The position numbers and the translations under genes were made by a program. A stretch of 10,922 nucleotides of DNA from Acidobacteriota bacterium. GTDB taxonomy: Bacteria > Acidobacteriota > Terriglobia > Terriglobales > Acidobacteriaceae. The notes below the pieces were generated by a model. It searched no databases. It was not told where the DNA came from and saw only the letters and a program-made list of their open reading frames with translations. Where the stretch lies: the NCBI GenBank assembly GCA_021781255.1, contig JAJXXG010000188.1:1-10922 (forward strand). Direction: 5' to 3'. Positions 6,722 to 10,922 of the stretch are shown piece after piece (positions within the stretch are counted from its first letter, which is position 1; each line of letters opens with the position of its first letter).

Positions 6722-7798
6722 ATGCACTCACCTGGCCGGATGGCGCTCTTCTTCCTGCTCGCTTCGTTCGCATTCCTCCGCCCTGCGTCCGCAGCGGCCC
6801 CCGCAGTGCAGGCTGACGCGCCCGCAGGCTCTTGGGCAATCGCCATCCACGGCGGCGCCGGAGAAGACGAGTGGCTCCACATGGCGCCTGCCACCGCCGC
6901 GGCCTACCATGCCTCGCTCGCCCGCGCCCTCGCCGCCGGAGCCTCCGTGCTCCAGCGCAACGGCGAGGCGCTCGATGCCGTCCAGGCCGCCGTCCAGGTC
7001 CTCGAAGACGACCCGCTCTTCAACGCCGGCCGCGGCTCCGCCTTCGCCGCTGACGGCACCAATGAGATGGACGCCGCCATCATGGACGGCTCCAACCTAC
7101 AGGCCGGAGCCGTCGCCGCCGTCCACTTCACCCGCCACCCCATCGCGCTCGCCCGCACCGTCATGGAGCGCACTCCCTACGTGCTGATGGTCGGCGCCGG
7201 CGCAGACGCCTTCGCCCGTGAGCAGCACATCCAGCAGGAGCCGCCCGCCTTCTTCTTTACCGAAATGCGCTGGCAGGAGTTCGCCACCATCATGCGCGCC
7301 AGCCATCGGCCCATGCCGCCGCGCCCGCGCGGAGTGCCGCCCGCAGCCAGCCTCACCGGCTCAGCGCTTCCGCCCATCTTTTCGCATCGATTCGGCACCG
7401 TCGGCGCCGTCGCCCGCGACAACGCCGGACACCTCGCCGCGGCCACATCCACCGGCGGCATGCAGGGCAAGCTGCCCGGTCGCGTGGGAGACTCGCCCCT
7501 GATCGGCGCAGGCACCTACGCCAGCGACCGCTCCTGCGCCGTCTCCGGCACCGGCGTCGGCGAATACTTCATCCGCCTCACGCTCGCCCGCCAGGTCTGC
7601 ACCCTCGTGGAAGAAGGCCGCACCCCGCAGCAGGCCGCCGACCAGATGATCCACACCGAACTGCCCTCGCTCAAGGGCGGCGAAGGCGGCGTCATCGTCC
7701 TCGGCCTCGATGGCGTTCCAGTCTGGAGTTCGAACACCCTCGGCATGTTCCGCGCCCGGCAGCAGGCCGGCCAGCCGCCTGAGATTCACGTCCAGTAG
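6722..7798 (+). CDS. Secreted isoaspartyl peptidase / type 2 L-asparaginase (Ntn hydrolase)
   Basis: It is a self-processing N-terminal-nucleophile enzyme that hydrolyses beta-aspartyl dipeptides and often L-asparagine. The 358-residue precursor begins with a signal peptide (hydrophobic 7-20, likely cleavage near ASA-A at 23-26), so it acts outside the cytoplasm. AIHGGAG (41-47) starts the mature fold; NAGRGSAF (101-108) and the EMDAAIMDG block follow. The autocleavage site is G225-T226 in HRFGTVGAVA; T226 becomes the nucleophile of the beta subunit, with GRVGDSPLIGAGTYA and SGTGVGEYF as substrate-site segments. A proline-rich linker (about 195-220) precedes the cleavage point and would end the alpha subunit. 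AGGAT at 6709-6713 could be a modest SD for the ATG at 6722; M7 (6740) is an alternative start. It is convergent with the alpha-galactosidase gene and has no obvious operon partner. Confidence 0.92.
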   Translation: MHSPGRMALFFLLASFAFLRPASAAAPAVQADAPAGSWAIAIHGGAGEDEWLHMAPATAAAYHASLARALAAGASVLQRNGEALDAVQAAVQVLEDDPLFNAGRGSAFAADGTNEMDAAIMDGSNLQAGAVAAVHFTRHPIALARTVMERTPYVLMVGAGADAFAREQHIQQEPPAFFFTEMRWQEFATIMRASHRPMPPRPRGVPPAASLTGSALPPIFSHRFGTVGAVARDNAGHLAAATSTGGMQGKLPGRVGDSPLIGAGTYASDRSCAVSGTGVGEYFIRLTLARQVCTLVEEGRTPQQAADQMIHTELPSLKGGEGGVIVLGLDGVPVWSSNTLGMFRARQQAGQPPEIHVQ

Positions 7799-7804
7799 CG
7801 CAAA

Positions 7805-7833
7805 GGGCGCAAGCACCTGTCGCGCCTGCGCCC
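7805..7833. terminator. Possible bidirectional hairpin between convergent genes
   Basis: GGGCGCA (7805-7811) pairs with TGCGCCC (7827-7833), a perfect 7-bp stem with a 15-nt loop, just after the peptidase stop. A smaller CCGGG-ATTG-CCCGG stem follows at 7838-7851. No T-run follows on the + strand; on the - strand only a TTT follows. Position between two convergent 3' ends supports a termination role, but the sequence alone is weak. Confidence 0.35.
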
Positions 7834-7869
7834 CTGCCCGGGATTGCCCGGCTCCCGATCGGCCGGCCG

Positions 7870-10080
7870 CTATTTCTTGTCCAGCCGGAACGCCGCCGCC
7901 TTGAAGTCCCCGCGGAAGCTCGCGTCCATATCCAGCCCGTGATGCATCCACCACGCGCCGCTGGCCGTCGCCGGCGTCTGCTCTGCGGCCTTGCCCTCAA
8001 TCGGCGTCAGCGTGTACTCCGTCTTCGGGTCCAGTCCTTGCAGCTTCAGCCGTGGAAACAGCCGCCCCTCCTGCGTCGAGTGGATGAACAGGAACACCAC
8101 TGACTGGCTCCTGTCCTTGTTCACCGTCTGCGTCGCAGAGAACTCGCTGCCGTTGCGCGGCGAAATTAGCCGGTACAGGTCGCCCTGCACAATCGTCGGC
8201 TGCACCTGGTGGTAGTCCGCAATCAGCCGCTTCGCCGTCGCCATATCCTCCGGCGTCCACTTGGTAATGTTCGCGCCAATGCCCAGCGAGCCCTGCATCG
8301 AGCTCAGCATCCGATACTCCAGCGACGTCGCGCGCAGGTTCATCCAGTGCGGCGAGTCCGTCACCCACGCCATCATCACCTGCGGCGTATAGGCATAGGT
8401 AAAGCCGTCCTGCTGCGTCAGCCGGTCAAACGGGTCCGTGTTGTCTGAGGGCCAAACCTCGTCGGCATACTTCAGGATGCCCAGGTCCACGCGTCCGCCG
8501 CCGCCCGAGCACGACTCCAGTTCCACCTTCGGATGCCGCCGGTGCAGCTCATCCAGAATGCTGTACAGGTTCTGAATGAAGGCCACATACACCTTCTTCT
8601 GCTCGTTCGGTGGCAACTGATCCCAGCCCGGCTCGCTCCAGTTGCGGTTGTAGTCCCACTTCAGGAAGGCGATATCGTTCTCCGTCAGCAGCTTGTCCAG
8701 AAAGCCCAGCACGTACTCCTTCACATCCGGCCGCGCCAGGTTCAGCACCAGCTGCGTGCGCATCTCGCTCCGCGGACGCCCCGGGAAGTTCAGCACCCAG
8801 TCCGGATGCTTGCGGTAGAGGTCCGAGTCCGGATTCACCATCTCCGGCTCCACCCAAAGTCCAAAGTCCATGCCCAGCGAGTGCACCTTGTCGATAAGCG
8901 GCTTCAGCCCGTGCGGAAACTTCTCCGGATTCACGTACCAGTCGCCCAGTCCCGCGTGGTCCGTCTTGCGCTGGCCAAACCATCCGTCATCCATCACAAA
9001 GCGGTCCACGCCCAGCGCCGCAGCCTTCTCCGCCAGCGCCATCTGTCCCGCCTCGTTCACATTCATCTCCGTTGCTTCCCAAGAGTTGTAGATCACCGGC
9101 CGTGGCTTCGGCGGCACATTCGGCCCGGCGCGATGCGGCAGAATGTGATCCACCTCAAAGTGGTGCAGCAGCCGCGAAGCCCCGCCCATGCCGTGCGCGG
9201 AGTAGCCGCCATAAAAGATTGGCGTCTCCAGCTTCTCGCCCGGGTGCAGCACATAGCCAAAGTCAAACGGATTAAAGCCGCCCGTCACCCGCACCTCGTC
9301 CAGCTGATCCTGCTCCACCGTAATGCGCCACGAGCCGCTCCACGCCAGCGCGCCAAACCACACCTCGCCGTGGTTCTCGTCCGGCGCGCCCTCCTGAATG
9401 GCAAACCATGGATTCGCCTGGTGACCCGTCGTTCCGCGGCGGCTCTCAATCACGCGCTCGCCGGGATGCAGCGGTTCCTGCGTCAGCGTCCACTCGCCCG
9501 CCCATCGGCCCGTCAGGTAGTTCAGCGTGTAGTGCGCCGGGGGCAGCGCCCACGCGGCCGCCGCCACCTGCTCCAGCGTAATGGGCTGCTTCTCGCGATT
9601 CTCAATCGTTGCCGAACGCGCCAGAATCCCGCTCACCGGCTCAATCCGGTAGTGCAGCGTCACGTACACCTCGCGCCGAATGTCCTTCATCACCACGTCA
9701 AAGCCATCGTCCGTCTTGCTGTGGCTCACGTAGTGCAGCACCAGGTCGCGATTGCCGTCCGCAAAGGTCACCTTCAGCGCCGGCTCCGAAAACAGCCCCG
9801 CGCCCCAGCCCACATACTCCTGCGGCGTATTCGTGTACGACGAGTCGAACGATGCCCAGTCCGGCATCGGCTTCGCCTCAGGAAACGAATCAGTCGCTCC
9901 CAGCCTTCCGCCCCAGTAGAGCTGCTGAAGCTCCCCGCGCGGGTTCACGCCAAACACGTAGGAAACATGCCCGCCATCGATCCGGAAGACCTTGGCGGCT
10001 GGGTCAAAGGTTGCGGCAGACTGGGCAAAGGCCAGGCTCGATGCCAGAGCCAGGGCGGCAAGTGCTGTAAAGGCTTTCAT
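7870..10080 (-). CDS. Secreted alpha-galactosidase, glycoside hydrolase family 36
   Basis: It is predicted to release terminal alpha-1,6-galactose from raffinose-type oligosaccharides or galactomannan by a retaining mechanism. I chose the ATG at 10080 (736 residues) over an in-frame GTG at 10119, because it starts a clean signal peptide (MKAFTALAALALASSLAFA, then Q20) and has GAGG at 10090-10093, 9 nt away. A beta-sandwich domain spans about 25-310. The (beta/alpha)8 catalytic domain runs about 315-640 with NSWEAT (332-337), DDGWF (364-368), KWDYNR with nucleophile D476, ESCSGGGGRVD around C524, and WPSDNTDP with acid/base D546. A C-terminal beta domain ends the protein. The length is normal for GH36 plus a signal peptide. 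The predicted export, to periplasm or beyond, fits use of plant-derived sugars. No sugar transporter lies beside it in this window. A palindrome and -10 box sit just upstream. Confidence 0.95.
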   Translation of the reverse strand: MKAFTALAALALASSLAFAQSAATFDPAAKVFRIDGGHVSYVFGVNPRGELQQLYWGGRLGATDSFPEAKPMPDWASFDSSYTNTPQEYVGWGAGLFSEPALKVTFADGNRDLVLHYVSHSKTDDGFDVVMKDIRREVYVTLHYRIEPVSGILARSATIENREKQPITLEQVAAAAWALPPAHYTLNYLTGRWAGEWTLTQEPLHPGERVIESRRGTTGHQANPWFAIQEGAPDENHGEVWFGALAWSGSWRITVEQDQLDEVRVTGGFNPFDFGYVLHPGEKLETPIFYGGYSAHGMGGASRLLHHFEVDHILPHRAGPNVPPKPRPVIYNSWEATEMNVNEAGQMALAEKAAALGVDRFVMDDGWFGQRKTDHAGLGDWYVNPEKFPHGLKPLIDKVHSLGMDFGLWVEPEMVNPDSDLYRKHPDWVLNFPGRPRSEMRTQLVLNLARPDVKEYVLGFLDKLLTENDIAFLKWDYNRNWSEPGWDQLPPNEQKKVYVAFIQNLYSILDELHRRHPKVELESCSGGGGRVDLGILKYADEVWPSDNTDPFDRLTQQDGFTYAYTPQVMMAWVTDSPHWMNLRATSLEYRMLSSMQGSLGIGANITKWTPEDMATAKRLIADYHQVQPTIVQGDLYRLISPRNGSEFSATQTVNKDRSQSVVFLFIHSTQEGRLFPRLKLQGLDPKTEYTLTPIEGKAAEQTPATASGAWWMHHGLDMDASFRGDFKAAAFRLDKK

Positions 10081-10119
10081 TTGAAAAGACCTCGGCGTCT
10101 CTCGTTTTCCAACCGACAC

Positions 10120-10137
10120 ATCATATCACTGTGTGAT
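10120..10137 (-). promoter_or_regulatory. Promoter -10 and operator-like palindrome for the alpha-galactosidase gene
   Basis: On the - strand TATGAT (10125-10120) matches the -10 consensus at five of six positions and would start transcription about 30 nt before the ATG at 10080. Directly upstream, sharing one base with it, is the perfect palindrome ATCAC-TGT-GTGAT (10125-10137), in the usual spacer position. No good -35 is visible, which fits an activated or tightly regulated promoter. The site could bind a GntR- or LacI-type dimer; no regulator gene is in the window to support either. Confidence 0.5.
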
Positions 10138-10267
10138 TACTGCATATCTGCCTCCGCGCCCCCACCGCCGATTCCCTTCCACTGGGACAACACACTCCGG
10201 TTCCACAGGATTCAGCCGGCCCTGATCCGGAATGGTCTATCCTGTCTACACCCCACTGGAGGCCAGG

Positions 10268-10922
10268 ATGCTCGCGCCGACCCTTTCGCCGCCCGCACGT
10301 CCCACACCCGCTGACGCGATCGCGGCCGCCATTGAGCGCATTGTTCCGCTCCAGGGGTTGCCCATCGAAGACCGCCTCTGGCTCGCCAGTCACGGCGAAG
10401 AAGTCGTCGCCCAGAGCGGAGACATCCTGTTTGAAGAAGGCACGCCCGCGGACCAGATGATCCTCATCCTCAAGGGCGAGATTCATGTCCGCCGCCAGCA
10501 GGGTGGCCCCATGGCGTTGTTCATCGGCCGCGCCGGCCAAATGACCGGCCTGCTGCCCTTCTCGCGCATGAAGACCTACGGCGGACAGGGCTTTGCCGTC
10601 ACGCCCGTCTGGGCCCTGCTCATTCGCAAGTCGCTCTTTCCCCAGATGCTCGCGGCCATCCCCTCCATGACGCAGCGCATCGTCTCCACTCTGCTCGACC
10701 GCGTCCGCGAGGTCACCCGCATCGAGCAGCAGGCGGAGAAACTCACCGCCCTCGGCAAGCTCGCCGCCAACCTCGCCCACGAGCTCAACAATCCCGCCTC
10801 CGCCGCGCAACGCGCCGCTTCCAACCTCGTCACCGAGCTGCGCGCCAATCGCCAGAATCGCTTCAAGCTCGTCAACCTCTGCCTCAACGAGCAGCAGATC
10901 CAGAGCATCTGCGACTGGGAAG
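10268..10922 (+). CDS. Sensor histidine kinase with N-terminal cNMP-binding-like domain (3' end outside window)
   Basis: The frame opens at ATG 10268, preceded by GGAGG (10258-10262, 5 nt spacing), and runs off the window end after 218 residues. Residues about 20-140 form a cyclic-nucleotide-binding-type beta-roll (QSGDILFEEGTPADQMILILKGEIHVRR). The segment where the phosphate-binding cassette should lie reads GQMTGLLPFSRMKTYGG, without the usual FGE...RxA pattern. A helical linker (RVREVTRIEQQAEKLTALGKL) leads to an H-box LAHELNNPASAAQRAA, with the phospho-accepting histidine at residue 171. No membrane segment is seen, so the kinase is probably cytosolic. The ATP-binding domain is expected beyond the window. 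It is divergent from the alpha-galactosidase gene with a 187-bp gap; I see no confident promoter on this side. In related genomes such kinases may sit beside redox or response-regulator genes, but that is recollection. Confidence 0.88.
   Translation, partial: MLAPTLSPPARPTPADAIAAAIERIVPLQGLPIEDRLWLASHGEEVVAQSGDILFEEGTPADQMILILKGEIHVRRQQGGPMALFIGRAGQMTGLLPFSRMKTYGGQGFAVTPVWALLIRKSLFPQMLAAIPSMTQRIVSTLLDRVREVTRIEQQAEKLTALGKLAANLAHELNNPASAAQRAASNLVTELRANRQNRFKLVNLCLNEQQIQSICDWE

Noticed and set aside
10081..10119. GTG start at 10119 for the alpha-galactosidase
   Set aside because: It would put charged residues before the signal peptide and lie about at the -10/transcription start; the ATG at 10080 has an SD and a clean signal peptide.
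8533..10314. A 593-codon plus-strand open frame opposite the alpha-galactosidase
   Set aside because: The same GC-rich antisense effect; the product is an Arg/Pro/His/Val-rich sequence without domains, while the minus strand encodes a complete GH36 enzyme with all catalytic residues.

Overview
The window looks like chromosomal DNA of an acidobacterium, probably a Terriglobia-type soil organism. The evidence is high G+C coding sequence (about 65% in hand-counted stretches), an ilvD-ilvB-ilvN-ilvC gene order, secreted and Tat-exported enzymes, and hairpin repeats of a style I associate with that group. The taxonomic call is inference from memory; no marker RNA or ribosomal gene is present.

Layout. 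Positions 1-4409 hold the end of a branched-chain amino acid operon on the + strand: the C-terminal part of dihydroxy-acid dehydratase (ilvD), the acetohydroxyacid synthase large and small subunits (ilvB, ilvN) and ketol-acid reductoisomerase (ilvC), closed by a strong intrinsic terminator. Together these cover the shared steps from pyruvate/2-oxobutyrate to the 2-keto acid precursors of valine, leucine and isoleucine. The ilvD-ilvB gap is rich in inverted repeats that could fold around the ilvB ribosome binding site.

Positions 4408-5199 hold an unrecognised two-helix membrane protein gene with clearly lower G+C (about 42-48% in sampled stretches). Its likely promoter overlaps the T-tract of the ilvC terminator. 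It looks like an acquired orphan. A hairpin repeat follows at 5216-5255. Then comes a Tat-exported metallo-beta-lactamase-fold hydrolase, probably translated from a leaderless GTG start, whose stop codon touches a second copy of the same hairpin. Positions 6345-6721 are gene-free and filled with a composite of short palindromic repeats.

Next is a secreted isoaspartyl peptidase / type 2 asparaginase (+ strand), convergent with a secreted GH36 alpha-galactosidase (- strand). Upstream of the latter is a promoter-like region with a perfect ATCAC-N3-GTGAT palindrome. The right end starts a divergent, truncated sensor histidine kinase with an N-terminal cyclic-nucleotide-binding-like domain and a clear H-box.

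Most of the window is ordinary metabolism. I see no clear undescribed multi-gene system. The points most worth a second look are the low-G+C orphan gene, the repeated hairpins at successive gene ends, the leaderless exported hydrolase, the structured ilvB leader and the atypical regulatory domain of the kinase.
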